Assembly: GCF_003343245.1 (NCBI RefSeq)
Contig: NZ_CP024901.1
Location: 434,001 to 498,000, forward strand
Reading direction: 5' to 3'
Source: Photorhabdus laumondii subsp. laumondii
GTDB taxonomy: Bacteria > Pseudomonadota > Gammaproteobacteria > Enterobacterales > Enterobacteriaceae
Length of the DNA stretch: 64,000 nucleotides
The notes under the pieces are model-generated. The model worked only from the letters and a program-made list of their open reading frames with translations, did not search any database and was not told where the DNA came from. Of the stretch, positions 15,307-28,904 are shown piece by piece. Position 1 is the first letter of the stretch. Each line of letters opens with the position of its first letter. The translations under genes and the position numbers were made by a program.

Positions 15307-17232
15307 TTATCCTTCAAACTCTTGTGTTATTTTTTCAAGCTGTTCTTGAATTTCCATCCATGCTAATTCAATTTCTTCCAATTTTAATTTGGTCTGATTT
15401 TGTTTTTGCAGATATTCAGTTAATTCGACTTTACGGCTGCTATCATAGATAGCGCTGTCTAAAAGTTGATTTTCGAGTGCAACCAATTCGCCACCCAGTT
15501 TCTCCATCTGTTTTTCAAAATTAGCCAGTTGCTTACGCAAGGGTTGCGTTTGGTTACGGAAGTCAGCTTGACGCCGTTTTTGATCTTTTCTTTCCTGAGC
15601 ACTTTGGCTGGATGTCTCTTTTTCCTTATCGTTGTTTTCACGTATTTGCTGATTTTGTTGACGTTGTTGATCTATCAGCCATTGTTGATAATCTTCTAAA
15701 TCGCCGTTGAATGATTCTACCCGGCCATCATGAACCAGATACAACTCATCGGTTGTTGAACGTAATAGATGTCGGTCGTGAGAAACCACAACCAATGCAC
15801 CGTCAAAGTCGATCAAAGCTTCTGTCAGTGCCTGACGCATATCCAGGTCGAGGTGGTTCGTTGGTTCATCGAGTAACAGGAGGTTAGGGCGTTGCCAGAC
15901 CATCAATGCCAAAACCAAACGTGCTTTTTCTCCCCCGGAAAAACGCCCACTTGGGTCAGTCACTTGATCACCTTTGAAACCAAAGCCGCCCAGATAATCT
16001 CTAAGTTGTTGTTCTGTTTCCTGTTGCGCAATGCGGACTAAATGCTGTAATGGTGATTCATCAGCACGTAAATATTCCAGTTGATGCTGGGCGAAATATC
16101 CCAGTTTAATCCCTTTAGCTAATTCTACCGTTCCACTCTGAGATTGCAGTTCGCCAGCCAGTAGTTTAATTAACGTGGATTTACCCGCACCATTACGGCC
16201 AAGCAGGCCAATGCGGGAGCCGGGAACCAGATTCAGTTTGATGGAATTTAAAACGGTCCGTTCGCCATAGCCTGCGCTGACTTTTTCCATTTTCAGGAGT
16301 GGGTTTGGCAGACTTTCCGGTTTACGGAAACTGAAATGAAATGGGTTATCAACATGGGCAGGAGCGATTAATTCCATCCGCTCTAACATCTTGATACGGC
16401 TCTGAGCTTGTTTGGCTTTGCTGGCCTTGGCACGGAAACGGTCAATATAACTTTGCAGATGGGCAACTTTCTCTTGCTGACTTTTATAAAGGGCCTGTTG
16501 TTGCGCCAGTTTGGTGGCGCGCTGGCGTTCGAAAGATGAGTAGTTGCCACTGTACTCAAATAGGGATTGTTGTTCTATATGGAGGATCTTATCGGCAATC
16601 GGGTCAAGAAAATCCCGATCATGGGAGATAAGGATTAATGTTCCGGGGTAGCTTTTCAGCCATTTTTCCAACCAGATAACCGCATCCAGATCAAGATGGT
16701 TAGTCGGTTCATCAAGCAACAGTAAATCAGAACGGCAGAGTAGTGCCTGAGCCAGATTGAGGCGCATGCGCCATCCGCCGGAAAATGCACGTACAGGTTG
16801 ATCAAGTTGCTCTTGAGAGAAACCTAAACCGTGCAGTAGACTTGATGCTCTTGAACGGATCGTCCAGGCTTGAATCGTGTCTAATTGACCATGCAGATGA
16901 GCAATCAGATTACCTTCATTTTTTTCATTGGCTATCCGCAGTTGTTGTTCCAGTTGACGGAATTCACGATCACCATCAATGACATATTCCAGAGCGGGTA
17001 TTTCCAGTGCTGGCGTTTCCTGATTCACCCAAGAAAGTGCCCAGTTACTGGGAAAAGTGAATGTGCCTGTTTCAGCCTGAAGCTCATTTTTTAATAGTGC
17101 AAGTAGGGTAGATTTACCACAGCCATTTTTCCCTACCAGACCAACTTTCTGCCCGGGATTGATAGTGGCGCTGGCATTGTCCAGCAGAACACGAGTTCCG
17201 CGACGAATTTGTAATGAAGAGAAAACAATCAT
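15307..17232 (-). CDS. yheS: ABC-F family ATPase YheS
   Basis: A 641-aa protein, close to the 637 aa of E. coli YheS. Two ABC cassettes are evident. The first has Walker A GKNGCGKST (about 34-42), signature FSGGWRMR and Walker B LLLLDEPTNHLDLDAV. The second has GRNGAGKST, FSGGEKARL and LLLLDEPTNHLDLDMR. Between them is the ABC-F interdomain linker, rich in Lys and Gln (KLAQQQALYKSQQEK..RFRAKASKAKQAQSRIK), and a charged coiled-coil C-terminus follows. There are no membrane segments; ABC-F proteins act on the ribosome. It is divergent from the kefG scar and yheV, as in E. coli; the downstream yheT-yheU neighbours are absent. Confidence 0.95.
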   Translation of the reverse strand: MIVFSSLQIRRGTRVLLDNASATINPGQKVGLVGKNGCGKSTLLALLKNELQAETGTFTFPSNWALSWVNQETPALEIPALEYVIDGDREFRQLEQQLRIANEKNEGNLIAHLHGQLDTIQAWTIRSRASSLLHGLGFSQEQLDQPVRAFSGGWRMRLNLAQALLCRSDLLLLDEPTNHLDLDAVIWLEKWLKSYPGTLILISHDRDFLDPIADKILHIEQQSLFEYSGNYSSFERQRATKLAQQQALYKSQQEKVAHLQSYIDRFRAKASKAKQAQSRIKMLERMELIAPAHVDNPFHFSFRKPESLPNPLLKMEKVSAGYGERTVLNSIKLNLVPGSRIGLLGRNGAGKSTLIKLLAGELQSQSGTVELAKGIKLGYFAQHQLEYLRADESPLQHLVRIAQQETEQQLRDYLGGFGFKGDQVTDPSGRFSGGEKARLVLALMVWQRPNLLLLDEPTNHLDLDMRQALTEALIDFDGALVVVSHDRHLLRSTTDELYLVHDGRVESFNGDLEDYQQWLIDQQRQQNQQIRENNDKEKETSSQSAQERKDQKRRQADFRNQTQPLRKQLANFEKQMEKLGGELVALENQLLDSAIYDSSRKVELTEYLQKQNQTKLKLEEIELAWMEIQEQLEKITQEFEG

Positions 17233-17354
17233 AAGTATCGTTTGTATAGAATATGTTAAATTAGCAATAACAGATAGTAAGCGTTTTATTTTATAACGTT
17301 CGTATGCATGGTAACGGAAAATACGTGTTCTGACACGTTCTTGAGGAGGGAACG

Positions 17355-17541
17355 ATGTTACAGCCGCCTAAAGTCCTGCTGCTGTATTGATGTGGCTCAC
17401 ATATCTCGTATAAAAGAGGCACGACGGGAACTGGAAGAGCTATTCGAACGAGAAATGCTGAGTGAACGTCGTCAACCGGATGGTTGGAATGAGTATGAAT
17501 ACATGAATAATAGCGGAGCAAATCATGTCAGTAAGCCGTAA
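17355..17541 (+). pseudogene. kefG-kefB deletion scar (start of kefG fused out of frame to end of kefB)
   Basis: The ATG at 17355, with a strong GAGGAGGG ribosome site, encodes [11 protein letters not shown], the N-terminus of KefG (YheR), and then stops at TGA. From 17389 in another frame the sequence reads [19 protein letters not shown] and on through [17 protein letters not shown], matching the extreme C-terminus of the KefB potassium/proton antiporter. Everything between, roughly two kilobases in E. coli, is missing. The remaining KefB frame reads through to a stop at 17541, overlapping the start of yheV. The glutathione-gated K+ efflux system KefGB is therefore lost here, while its promoter and ribosome site still precede yheV. 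Confidence 0.8.
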
Positions 17542-17728
17542 GAGATTTATTGCCGGTGCTGTCTGTCCAGAATGTCACTCTCAGGACACGCTGGCAATGT
17601 GGCAAGAAGATCAGGTGGATGTGGTGGAATGTGTCCATTGTGGTCACCAACAACGCCAGACTGATGAGAAAGTGAGCTCTCATGTCAGAAAGCAGGAGCA
17701 GGTTATTGGTATTTTTACCCCACAGTAA
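17525..17728 (+). CDS. yheV: YheV family putative zinc ribbon protein
   Basis: A 67-aa protein (E. coli homologue 66 aa) with two CxxC pairs, CPECH and CVHCG, in the expected positions for a zinc ribbon, and the conserved ends [11 protein letters not shown] and [12 protein letters not shown]. Its function is unknown. It retains the E. coli order between kefB and slyD. The ATG has CGGAG upstream and lies inside the kefB remnant frame. Confidence 0.9.
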   Translation: MSVSRKRFIAGAVCPECHSQDTLAMWQEDQVDVVECVHCGHQQRQTDEKVSSHVRKQEQVIGIFTPQ

Positions 17729-17816
17729 TTATGTGAATATTAGCGCGAGTGAGTACAGAGACTGAAAATTCCGCTACAATTGGTAAAAATTTTTAGACCC
17801 ACGGGTAGGAGATGTC

Positions 17817-18389
17817 ATGAAAGTAGCAAAAGACTTGGTAGTCAGCCTGGCTTATCAAGTAAGAACGGAAGATGGTGTTTTAGTTGATGAGTCACCGGCG
17901 AGTGCGCCGTTGGACTATCTGCATGGCCGTGGTTCACTGATCAGCGGTTTGGAAAAGGCGCTAGAAGGCCGTGAGGCGGGTGAGAGTTTTGATGTCAGCG
18001 TACAGGCTGATGATGCCTATGGTCAGTATGATGACAATCTGGTTCAGCGTGTGCCAAAAGATGTCTTTGTTGGTGTTGATGAACTGGAAGTTGGCATGCG
18101 TTTCCTGGCTGATACCGATATGGGGCCAGTACCCGTAGAAATTACAGCAGTTGAAGGTGAGCATGTTGTGGTTGATGGTAACCATATGCTGGCGGGTCAG
18201 AATCTGAAATTCAATGTTGAAGTCATTGCCATTCGTGAAGCGACCGAAGAAGAGCTGGCTCATGGCCATGTTCATGGTGCTCATGGTCACGAACATGGTG
18301 AGGGGTGCTGTGGTGGTCACGGCGATGACGACAGTCATCATCACCATAATGAAGGACACGGATGCTGCGGTGGCGGTGGTTGCCACTGA
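17817..18389 (+). CDS. slyD: FKBP-type peptidyl-prolyl isomerase / metallochaperone SlyD
   Basis: A 190-aa protein (E. coli 196). The N-terminal FKBP half-domain begins MKVAKDLVVSLAYQVRTEDG, with LDYLHGRGSLISGLE. The insert-in-flap chaperone domain lies about residues 70-125, and the FKBP fold closes at GQNLKFNVEVIAIREATEEEL. The last 45 residues are rich in His, Cys and Gly (HGHVHGAHGHEHGEGCCGG and a second block), the nickel-binding tail used in hydrogenase maturation. The gene is separate from yheV by about 90 bp and convergent with slyX. Confidence 0.97.
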   Translation: MKVAKDLVVSLAYQVRTEDGVLVDESPASAPLDYLHGRGSLISGLEKALEGREAGESFDVSVQADDAYGQYDDNLVQRVPKDVFVGVDELEVGMRFLADTDMGPVPVEITAVEGEHVVVDGNHMLAGQNLKFNVEVIAIREATEEELAHGHVHGAHGHEHGEGCCGGHGDDDSHHHHNEGHGCCGGGGCH

Positions 18390-18432
18390 TAAGCTGAAGC
18401 GGATAGTGGGCTTTTAATATTTAAAAAAAGCG

Positions 18433-18468
18433 GGGCAAGTTTGGAATAGTTAGTTTCAGCGCTTGCCC
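18433..18468. terminator. hairpin between convergent slyD and slyX
   Basis: GGGCAAG (18433-18439) and CTTGCCC (18462-18468) pair across a 22-base loop; A-rich and T-rich flanks lie on the two sides, so it may serve both genes. Confidence 0.5.
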
Positions 18469-18494
18469 TAATTTATTGTAATTTAATGTCTTTT

Positions 18495-18713
18495 CTAGTA
18501 ATGAGGCGGAGGTGTTTCCTCAGATTGTGAAGCGATCATTGAGGGTTGAGTGGCTTTCAATCGTTCTGTCATCAACCGCAAATGCTCTCTTAATTTAGTG
18601 ATCTCCATTTGCTGTTCAGTCACTACCTGATTTAATTCTTCGATAGTTCTTTCTTGAAAGGCCATTCGACTTTCCAAACACTCAAGCCGTTGCTCAAATT
18701 TTGACAGATCCAT
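18495..18713 (-). CDS. slyX: SlyX family protein
   Basis: The frame is open further upstream, but the ATG at 18713 gives 72 aa, the same length as E. coli SlyX, beginning [20 protein letters not shown]. The protein is a short coiled coil ([22 protein letters not shown]) with the family tail SEETPPPHY. Its function is unknown. It lies between slyD and fkpA on the opposite strand, as in E. coli. Confidence 0.93.
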   Translation of the reverse strand: MDLSKFEQRLECLESRMAFQERTIEELNQVVTEQQMEITKLREHLRLMTERLKATQPSMIASQSEETPPPHY

Positions 18714-18963
18714 GATTTTCTCCCGTTTCAGGTCCTGTATTGCCTGTGTTAGATGCCTCATATTAATTAAGAGTAGCCTACTATGCCCAGAATATTCTGT
18801 GAAATGCGGTTGTTATGAAACCTCTAGTCATTTATGTTGTCCTAATAAGTTTGGGGCACTAAAAAACGGCAAATATTGTGTTGTGCTCCTGTAGACGGTT
18901 ATAGTGACTTGATTGCATAACTTTTGCTGACGGTAAAATCCCCCAAAGCTATTGGAGAAACAG

Positions 18964-19728
18964 ATGAAATCATTGTTTAAAGTTACCCTGCTTGCTACCA
19001 CATTAGCGATGGCTTTCAGCGCCCCTCAGGTGTTGGCGGCTAAAGCAGATAGCCAGAGTAGTACAGAATTGAACAGCGCATTTAAAACAGAAGATCAGCA
19101 AAATGCTTATGCTCTGGGCGCATCTTTAGGGCGTTATATGCAAAACACCCTGAAAGAACAGAAATCTCTGGGTATCCCATTGGATAAAGATCAATTGTTA
19201 TCGGGTGTGCAGGATGCTTTCAATAATAAGAGCAAACTGACTGACAGCGAAATTGAAAATACGCTGCGTGCGTTTGAAGGTAAAGTGAAGTCTGCTGCTG
19301 AAGCTAAGATGGAAAAAGAAGCCAGCGAGAATGAAGCTAAAGGCGTTAAATATCGTGAAGAATTTGCTAAGGAAAAGGGTGTCGTTAAGAGTAAAACCGG
19401 CCTTTTGTATAAAATAGAGAAGGAAGGCAGTGGTAAGAAGCCTGTGGCAAGCGACACGGTAGTTGTGAACTACCGGGGGACATTGATTGACGGTAAAGAG
19501 TTCGATAGTTCCTATAAGCGTAATGAACCCCTTTCTATTCGCCTGGATAGCGTTATCCCAGGTTGGACAGAAGGTTTACAGAATGTGAAAAAAGGCGGAA
19601 AAATTAAACTGGTTATTCCACCAGAGCTGGCCTATGGTAAAGCGGATCTGCCGGGTATTCCTGCAAATTCGACACTAGTATTTGATATTGAGCTGCTGGA
19701 TGTTAAAGCGGAGACCAAAGCTAAGTAA
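18964..19728 (+). CDS. fkpA: periplasmic FKBP-type peptidyl-prolyl isomerase FkpA
   Basis: The start used is the ATG at 18964 (GGAGAAACAG upstream), giving 254 aa. Signal peptide to about residue 25 (AFSAPQVLAA), then the helical dimerisation domain (AYALGASLGRYMQNTLKEQ, about 40-130). The C-terminal FKBP domain has VVNYRGTLIDGKEFDSSY, PGWTEGLQNVKKGGKIKLVIPPELAYG and FDIELLDV, in which the isomerase aromatic residues are present. It is a folding catalyst and chaperone of the periplasm, followed by a terminator. Confidence 0.97.
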   Translation: MKSLFKVTLLATTLAMAFSAPQVLAAKADSQSSTELNSAFKTEDQQNAYALGASLGRYMQNTLKEQKSLGIPLDKDQLLSGVQDAFNNKSKLTDSEIENTLRAFEGKVKSAAEAKMEKEASENEAKGVKYREEFAKEKGVVKSKTGLLYKIEKEGSGKKPVASDTVVVNYRGTLIDGKEFDSSYKRNEPLSIRLDSVIPGWTEGLQNVKKGGKIKLVIPPELAYGKADLPGIPANSTLVFDIELLDVKAETKAK

Positions 19729-19769
19729 GCTATTTAGCTGTTCGCTAAATATCTTTGATCAATACGGAT

Positions 19770-19805
19770 AAAACCGTTGGTAGAGATTCTGTCAACGGTT
19801 TTTTG
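19770..19805 (+). terminator. fkpA terminator
   Basis: AAAACCGTTG (19770-19779) and CAACGGTTTT (19793-19802) form a perfect 10-bp stem followed by T residues, 42 bp after the fkpA stop. Confidence 0.85.
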
Positions 19806-20021
19806 TTACTGAAAGCTGTGATAGAGCCCAAATGTCTGAGTAGCAATGGCTTGACGATAATGTCATGTGGTTTTAACGTCAATATTTCATGTGGATGCAA
19901 AGATCTTTGATTGAGATCTCTGTTAATCTGCAATAATTGAATTTTCACAAGAAATTTTTATAGGTTTATCACGTTGTGTTTTTAGCAAGACGTTGTCTGC
20001 GATTGAAGGATGGTGTATTTA

Positions 20022-20744
20022 ATGTCTAACCCGTTATTATCTGGTGATATCAGTGATGTCGATTTACTGGAAAACCAACCGTTTACTGAAACGGATCACG
20101 AAATTTTAAAGTCTTATGAAGCCGCAGTTGATGGCTTGGCTATGCTAATTGGTGGGCATTGCGAGATTGTCCTTCATTCATTGGAAGATCTTAAATGTTC
20201 AGCTGTCAGAATAGCCAACGGAGAACATACAGGTCGTAAGATAGGTTCACCTATCACTGATCTTGCATTGCGTATGTTACATGACATTACAGACGAAGAC
20301 TGTAGTGCATCCAAAGCCTATTTTACCCGAGCGAAAAGCGGTTCATTGATGAAGTCAGTCACAATTGCGATCCGCAACCGGAACCGCCGAGTGATCGGCC
20401 TCTTGTGCATTAATATGAATCTCGATGTCCCTTTCTCTGAAATTATTCAGACATTTATTCCAGAGGAAACACATGATGTCGCTCCAAATGTAAATTTTGC
20501 CTCATCTGTGGATGATTTGGTTGCGCAAACGCTTGAATATACTATCGAAGAAGTCAATATTGATCGCAGTGTATCCAATAATGCCAAGAACAGACAGGTG
20601 GTTCTAAATCTCTATGAGAAAGGCATTTTTGATATTAAAGATGCAATCAATCAGGTTGCTGAGCGTTTAAATATTTCTAAGCATACTGTTTACCTCTATA
20701 TTCGCCAGTTTAAAAATGGTGAATGTTTAGGGCCTGAGCGGTAA
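20022..20744 (+). CDS. yheO: YheO-type PAS/helix-turn-helix regulator
   Basis: The ATG at 20022 ([17 protein letters not shown]) matches the E. coli N-terminus better than the ATG at 20010. The 240-aa product has an N-terminal YheO PAS-like domain ([23 protein letters not shown]) and a C-terminal helix-turn-helix ([21 protein letters not shown]). In E. coli yheO precedes the tus genes; here its stop overlaps the tusD start by one base (TAATG), indicating one operon. The family is annotated as DNA-binding regulators; the target is unknown. Confidence 0.93.
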   Translation: MSNPLLSGDISDVDLLENQPFTETDHEILKSYEAAVDGLAMLIGGHCEIVLHSLEDLKCSAVRIANGEHTGRKIGSPITDLALRMLHDITDEDCSASKAYFTRAKSGSLMKSVTIAIRNRNRRVIGLLCINMNLDVPFSEIIQTFIPEETHDVAPNVNFASSVDDLVAQTLEYTIEEVNIDRSVSNNAKNRQVVLNLYEKGIFDIKDAINQVAERLNISKHTVYLYIRQFKNGECLGPER

Positions 20745-21139
20745 TGTCTTCGCTGTCTTATTGTCTGCTGGTTACGGGGCCCGCATATGGTACCCAACAA
20801 GCCAGCAGTGCTTACCAATTCGCGCAAGCCTTGATTACGATGGGGCATAAACTTAATACCGTATTTTTTTATCGGGAAGGGGTTTATAACGGCAATCAAT
20901 TGACCTCACCAGCCAGTGATGAGTTTGATTTGGTTAGCGCATGGCAGATGATGGCAACAGAGCATCGGTTTAGCATGCACATTTGTATTGCCGCTGCCCT
21001 TCGCCGTGGTGTTATTGATGCTCAGCAGGCGAGTGAGTTGAATTTACCGGTAGCAAACCTCGCGGAAGGGTTTGAATTAAGTGGATTGGGCACACTAGCT
21101 GAAGCTATGTTGATTTGCGACCGTGTGGTGCAATTCTAA
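20744..21139 (+). CDS. tusD: sulfurtransferase TusD
   Basis: A 131-aa DsrE-family subunit of the TusBCD complex, which relays persulfide sulfur from TusA to TusE for 2-thiolation of the tRNA wobble uridine. The acceptor cysteine is Cys81 in [13 protein letters not shown], corresponding to Cys78 of E. coli TusD. Three genes tusD-tusC-tusB follow in the usual order with short spacers. Confidence 0.96.
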   Translation: MSSLSYCLLVTGPAYGTQQASSAYQFAQALITMGHKLNTVFFYREGVYNGNQLTSPASDEFDLVSAWQMMATEHRFSMHICIAAALRRGVIDAQQASELNLPVANLAEGFELSGLGTLAEAMLICDRVVQF

Positions 21140-21148
21140 GAGGCAAAA

Positions 21149-21508
21149 ATGAAAAAAATTGCTTTTATCTTTACTAAAACACCCCATGGTGATGCAGGGG
21201 GTCGAGAAGGTTTAGATGCATTGCTGGCCACTTCGGCATTAACAGAAAAGGTAGGGGTATTTTTTATTTCTGACGGTGTACTTCAACTACTACCCAATCA
21301 GCAGCCTGACAGAATTCTCGCCAGAAACTATATCGCTACTTTTAAGGTGTTGCCTTTGTACGATATTGAAGAATGTTATTTGTGCCAGGAAGATCTTGTT
21401 ATGCGTGGATTAAGCTCAGTCAATCATTTTGTTCTGGATGCGAAAGTGATACCCGCAGAAACGATCCGTGAGAAACTGGTTGACTATGATGTTGTGCTGA
21501 CATTCTGA
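21149..21508 (+). CDS. tusC: sulfur relay protein TusC
   Basis: A 119-aa DsrF-like protein beginning [27 protein letters not shown] minus the last residues of the motif, with family features [18 protein letters not shown] and a C-terminal DYDVVLTF. It is a structural partner in TusBCD. It begins 9 bp after tusD with AAGAGG as ribosome site. Confidence 0.95.
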   Translation: MKKIAFIFTKTPHGDAGGREGLDALLATSALTEKVGVFFISDGVLQLLPNQQPDRILARNYIATFKVLPLYDIEECYLCQEDLVMRGLSSVNHFVLDAKVIPAETIREKLVDYDVVLTF

Positions 21509-21528
21509 GCTATTGGAAGGACAATGAG

Positions 21529-21816
21529 ATGCTATATACTGTTGGCCGATCGCCTTATCAATGTGATTTCAATGTGATATCCAAGCTGCTTGCCCGTGGT
21601 GATGACATCTTGTTTATTCAGGATGGTGTGCTGGCAGGTATTGAGGGTAATTGCTATCTGTCGGCGTTGATCAGTTGTGGTGCTGCCTTGTATGCACTGA
21701 AAGAAGATATTGAGGCGCGGGGATTGGACGATCAGGTTTCAGACAAAGTGCAAGTGATCGACTATACTGACTTTGTTAACCTGACGGTAAAACACCATCA
21801 ACAATTCGCTTGGTAG
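21529..21816 (+). CDS. tusB: sulfur relay protein TusB
   Basis: A 95-aa DsrH-like protein (MLYTVGRSPYQCDFN, GDDILFIQDGVLAG, DYTDFVNLTVKHHQQFAW). It is the third subunit of TusBCD. The str operon promoter begins 22 bp downstream of its stop, so ribosomal transcription is initiated separately. Confidence 0.95.
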   Translation: MLYTVGRSPYQCDFNVISKLLARGDDILFIQDGVLAGIEGNCYLSALISCGAALYALKEDIEARGLDDQVSDKVQVIDYTDFVNLTVKHHQQFAW

Positions 21817-21820
21817 TTGA

Positions 21821-22327
<507 letters not shown>

Positions 22328-22367
22328 TGGTACTCCGTTAAGTAAGGCCAAACATTATTTACCTTAA

Positions 22368-22895
<528 letters not shown>

Positions 22896-22975
22896 TCCCA
22901 TCGTAGTGATGATGCCCTGGGTGGCTGTTCTGCCACCCAGATTTACATTGAACGTCCTAGGAATAGAGGAATCAA

Positions 22976-25084
22976 ATGGCTCGTACAACACCCATTGCAC
23001 GCTACCGTAACATCGGTATCAGTGCACACATCGACGCCGGTAAAACCACCACTACCGAACGTATTCTGTTCTACACTGGTGTAAACCATAAGATCGGTGA
23101 AGTTCATGATGGCGCTGCTACTATGGACTGGATGGAACAGGAGCAGGAGCGTGGTATTACCATCACCTCCGCAGCAACAACTGCTTTCTGGTCAGGTATG
23201 GCTAAGCAGTTTGATGCGCATCGTATCAACATCATCGACACCCCAGGGCACGTTGACTTCACCATCGAAGTAGAACGTTCCATGCGTGTTCTTGATGGTG
23301 CCGTAATGGTTTATTGTGCGGTTGGTGGTGTTCAGCCACAGTCCGAAACCGTATGGCGTCAAGCAAATAAATATAGAGTTCCACGTATCGCGTTCGTTAA
23401 CAAAATGGACCGTATGGGAGCGAATTTCTTACGCGTTGTTGAGCAGCTCAAAACTCGCTTGGCGGCAAACCCAGTACCTCTGCAATTAGCCATTGGTGCA
23501 GAAGATGCGTTCACCGGTGTTGTTGACTTGGTGAAAATGAAAGCCATCAACTGGAACGATGAAGATCAGGGAACCACCTTCACTTACGAAGATATCCCAG
23601 CTGATATGCAGGATCTGGCGGAAGAATGGCGTAGCAATTTGATTGAAGCCGCTGCGGAAGCATCAGAAGAACTGATGGAAAAATACCTTGGCGGTGAAGA
23701 ACTGACTGAAGAAGAGATCAAAGCTGGTCTGCGTCATCGTGTTCTGACTAACGAAATCATCCTGGTTACCTGTGGTTCTGCATTTAAGAACAAAGGTGTT
23801 CAGGCAATGCTGGATGCAGTTATTGAGTACCTGCCAGCACCAACGGATGTTGAATCCATTAAAGGTATTCTGCCAGACGGTAAAGATACGTCAGCAGAGC
23901 GTCATTCTGACGACAACGAACCATTTTCGGCACTGGCGTTTAAAATCGCTACTGACCCGTTCGTTGGTAACTTGACCTTCTTCCGTGTCTACTCTGGTGT
24001 GGTTAACTCCGGTGATACCGTTCTTAACCCAGTGAAAGACAGAAAAGAGCGTTTTGGCCGTATCGTTCAGATGCATGCTAATAAACGTGAAGAAATTAAA
24101 GAAGTTCGTGCAGGTGACATCGCTGCTGCGATTGGCCTGAAAGATGTGACTACCGGTGATACGCTGTGTGATATCAACGCACCAATTATCCTGGAGCGTA
24201 TGGAATTCCCAGAGCCAGTCATCTCTGTTGCTATCGAGCCAAAAACTAAAGCTGACCAGGAAAAAATGGGTATCGCTTTAGGTCGTCTGGCTCAAGAAGA
24301 CCCATCATTCCGCGTGTCTACCGATGAAGAGTCTGGTCAGACTATTATTGCCGGTATGGGTGAGCTTCACTTGGATGTTCTGGTTGACCGTATGCGTCGT
24401 GAGTTCAAAGTTGAAGCGAACGTCGGTAAGCCTCAGGTTGCTTACCGTGAAACCATCCGTTCTACTGTTGAACAAGAAGGTAAATTTGTTCGTCAGTCTG
24501 GTGGTCGTGGTCAGTTTGGTCACGTATGGCTGCGTATTGAGCCAATGGAACCAGGTGGCGTAGGCTATGAATTTGCCAACGAAATCGTTGGTGGTGTTGT
24601 TCCTAAAGAATATATCCCAGCAGTAGATAAGGGTATTCAGGAACAAATGAAAAATGGTGTTCTGGCCGGTTACCCGATTGTTGACGTTAAAGTGGCACTG
24701 TTCGATGGTTCTTACCACGAAGTGGACTCTTCTGAAATGGCGTTCAAAATCGCAGGTTCTATGGGCTTCAAAGAAGGCTTTATGAAGGCGAAACCAGCTC
24801 TGCTGGAGCCTATCATGAAAGTTGAAGTTGAAACACCAGAAGATTACATGGGTGACGTTATCGGTGACCTAAACCGCCGCCGTGGTATGATTGATGGTAT
24901 GGAAGATATGACTACCGGTAAAATCGTACGTGCTCAGGTACCATTATCTGAAATGTTTGGTTATGCTACTGACCTGCGTTCTCAGACCCAAGGTCGTGCT
25001 TCTTACTCCATGGAGTTCCTGAAGTACAATGAAGCGCCGAGCAACGTCGCTCAGGCTATTATCGAAGCTCGTAAAGCTAAATAA
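22976..25084 (+). CDS. fusA: translation elongation factor G
   Basis: A 702-aa EF-G. The G domain has [10 protein letters not shown] (P-loop, about 17-26), [21 protein letters not shown] (G3) and NKMDR (G4), followed by domains II-V ending [19 protein letters not shown]. It catalyses ribosomal translocation with GTP. An AATAGAGGAATCAA ribosome site precedes the ATG. Confidence 0.99.
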   Translation: MARTTPIARYRNIGISAHIDAGKTTTTERILFYTGVNHKIGEVHDGAATMDWMEQEQERGITITSAATTAFWSGMAKQFDAHRINIIDTPGHVDFTIEVERSMRVLDGAVMVYCAVGGVQPQSETVWRQANKYRVPRIAFVNKMDRMGANFLRVVEQLKTRLAANPVPLQLAIGAEDAFTGVVDLVKMKAINWNDEDQGTTFTYEDIPADMQDLAEEWRSNLIEAAAEASEELMEKYLGGEELTEEEIKAGLRHRVLTNEIILVTCGSAFKNKGVQAMLDAVIEYLPAPTDVESIKGILPDGKDTSAERHSDDNEPFSALAFKIATDPFVGNLTFFRVYSGVVNSGDTVLNPVKDRKERFGRIVQMHANKREEIKEVRAGDIAAAIGLKDVTTGDTLCDINAPIILERMEFPEPVISVAIEPKTKADQEKMGIALGRLAQEDPSFRVSTDEESGQTIIAGMGELHLDVLVDRMRREFKVEANVGKPQVAYRETIRSTVEQEGKFVRQSGGRGQFGHVWLRIEPMEPGGVGYEFANEIVGGVVPKEYIPAVDKGIQEQMKNGVLAGYPIVDVKVALFDGSYHEVDSSEMAFKIAGSMGFKEGFMKAKPALLEPIMKVEVETPEDYMGDVIGDLNRRRGMIDGMEDMTTGKIVRAQVPLSEMFGYATDLRSQTQGRASYSMEFLKYNEAPSNVAQAIIEARKAK

Positions 25085-25099
25085 GCTTTTCGGGTTTAA

Positions 25100-26341
<1,242 letters not shown>

Positions 26342-26361
26342 TTTTTTGATGTGATTACACT

Positions 26362-26388
26362 AAAAGGGCATCAACCGATGCCCTTTTT
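26362..26388 (+). terminator. tuf terminator
   Basis: AAAAGGGCATC (26362-26372) pairs perfectly with GATGCCCTTTT (26377-26387), 4-base loop, T-run. It ends the str operon before secE. Confidence 0.9.
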
Positions 26389-26615
26389 GTACGTTGTCTT
26401 AATAAGAACCTATCTCATCAATAGTTGTTTTTAATTATTGGTGAGATAAGCTCTGATGCAACGAATTGGCTATATCGCTCTCAGATATACAATGTCATAC
26501 TGAATTATGGCGCCAAGTCAGATACAATCACTCAAATTTTTTGGTTCGGTCTGATTTGTTTTGCTCTTGCGAGGCAAGCTGGCTATCTATTTAAATCATA
26601 GTTACAGGTTGGTTT

Positions 26616-26999
26616 ATGAGTACGAATAGCGATGCTCAAGAAAGCAGGCGTAGTCTTGAAGTAATGAAATGGCTATTAGTGGCAGCCTTATTAACGGTTG
26701 CTATCGTTGGAAACTACCTTTATCGAGAGCATAGCCTTCCTCTACGCGCGATGACGGTTGTTGTTATTGTTGCTCTTGCGGGAGCGGCTGCGCTCTGGAC
26801 TGCAAAAGGTAAAACCACACTGGCTTTCGCTCGTGAAGCCCGCATTGAAATGCGCAAAGTCATTTGGCCAACTCGCCAGGAAGCGCTGCACACGACTTTG
26901 ATTGTTGCGGCCGTGACTGCATTGATGTCTTTGATCCTCTGGGGTCTTGACGGTATCCTGGTGCGTTTAGTTTCATTTATTACAGGCCTGAGGTTCTAA
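26616..26999 (+). CDS. secE: preprotein translocase subunit SecE
   Basis: A 127-aa SecE of the three-helix enterobacterial type: helices near residues 18-36 and 44-62, then an amphipathic stretch ([20 protein letters not shown]) and the essential C-terminal membrane helix ([23 protein letters not shown]). With SecY and SecG it forms the protein-conducting channel. The nusG start follows one base after its stop, so the two are coupled. Confidence 0.98.
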   Translation: MSTNSDAQESRRSLEVMKWLLVAALLTVAIVGNYLYREHSLPLRAMTVVVIVALAGAAALWTAKGKTTLAFAREARIEMRKVIWPTRQEALHTTLIVAAVTALMSLILWGLDGILVRLVSFITGLRF

Positions 27000-27000
27000 G

Positions 27001-27546
27001 ATGTCAGATTCCCCAAAAAAACGTTGGTATGTTATACAGGCATTTTCCGGGTTTGAAGGTCGTGTTGCACAATCTTTACGTGAACATATCAAATTACATG
27101 ATATGGAAGATTCTTTTGGCGAAGTGATGGTGCCAACAGAGGAAGTTGTTGAGATTCGTAGCGGCCAGCGTCGCAAAAGTGAACGTAAATTCTTCCCTGG
27201 GTATGTGCTGGTACAAATGATCATGAACGATGCAACATGGCATCTCGTTCGCAGCGTACCACGCGTCATGGGTTTTATCGGTGGTACATCTGACCGTCCG
27301 GCACCAATCAGTGATAAAGAAGTTGATGCGATTATGAATCGCCTTCAGCAGGTTGGTGATAAACCGCGGCCAAAAACATTGTTCGAACCAGGCGAAATGG
27401 TTCGTGTCAGCGATGGTCCATTCGCAGACTTCAATGGTGTTGTGGAAGAAGTCGATTACGAGAAGAGCCGCCTGAAAGTTTCAGTTTCTATCTTTGGTCG
27501 TGCGACACCGGTTGAGCTGGATTTCAGCCAGGTAGAGAAAGCGTAA
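27001..27546 (+). CDS. nusG: transcription termination/antitermination factor NusG
   Basis: A 181-aa NusG, the E. coli length. The NGN domain starts [18 protein letters not shown] and contains [10 protein letters not shown]; the C-terminal KOW domain contains [30 protein letters not shown]. It binds RNA polymerase and Rho or ribosomal S10 and links transcription to translation. It is cotranscribed with secE. Confidence 0.99.
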   Translation: MSDSPKKRWYVIQAFSGFEGRVAQSLREHIKLHDMEDSFGEVMVPTEEVVEIRSGQRRKSERKFFPGYVLVQMIMNDATWHLVRSVPRVMGFIGGTSDRPAPISDKEVDAIMNRLQQVGDKPRPKTLFEPGEMVRVSDGPFADFNGVVEEVDYEKSRLKVSVSIFGRATPVELDFSQVEKA

Positions 27547-27570
27547 TTTTTGAGCGTATCTTTTGCTGGC

Positions 27571-27599
27571 TTGCAATAGGTGAGAAATTAACATACAAT
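27571..27599 (+). promoter_or_regulatory. rplK operon promoter
   Basis: TTGCAA (27571-27576), 17-base spacer, TACAAT (27594-27599), about 110 bp before the rplK ATG, in the place of the E. coli L11 promoter. Confidence 0.75.
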
Positions 27600-27609
27600 T
27601 TCGCGCCTT

Positions 27610-28841
<1,232 letters not shown>

Positions 28842-28870
28842 TTTTAGCTGAATGTGATTGTGATTATCGC

Positions 28871-28899
28871 TTTACCTTGGCGTCAGATTTGTCTAAAAT
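28871..28899 (+). promoter_or_regulatory. candidate rplJ promoter
   Basis: TTTACC (28871-28876), 17-base spacer, TAAAAT (28894-28899), at the position of the E. coli L10 promoter in the L1-L10 gap. Confidence 0.55.
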
Positions 28900-28904
28900 T
28901 TGGC

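Noticed and set aside
17308..17541. A 77-aa intact protein upstream of yheV
   Set aside because: Its first part is out of frame with kefG and its second part is the kefB C-terminus; it is a deletion scar, not a gene.
17961..18417. His/Thr-rich ORFs overlapping the 3' end of slyD
   Set aside because: They are frame shadows of the His/Gly/Cys-rich SlyD tail.
26342..26615. tRNA gene between tuf and secE
   Set aside because: Some bacteria have one here, but no cloverleaf or T-arm GTTCRA segment with matching stems was found; only the tuf terminator is present.
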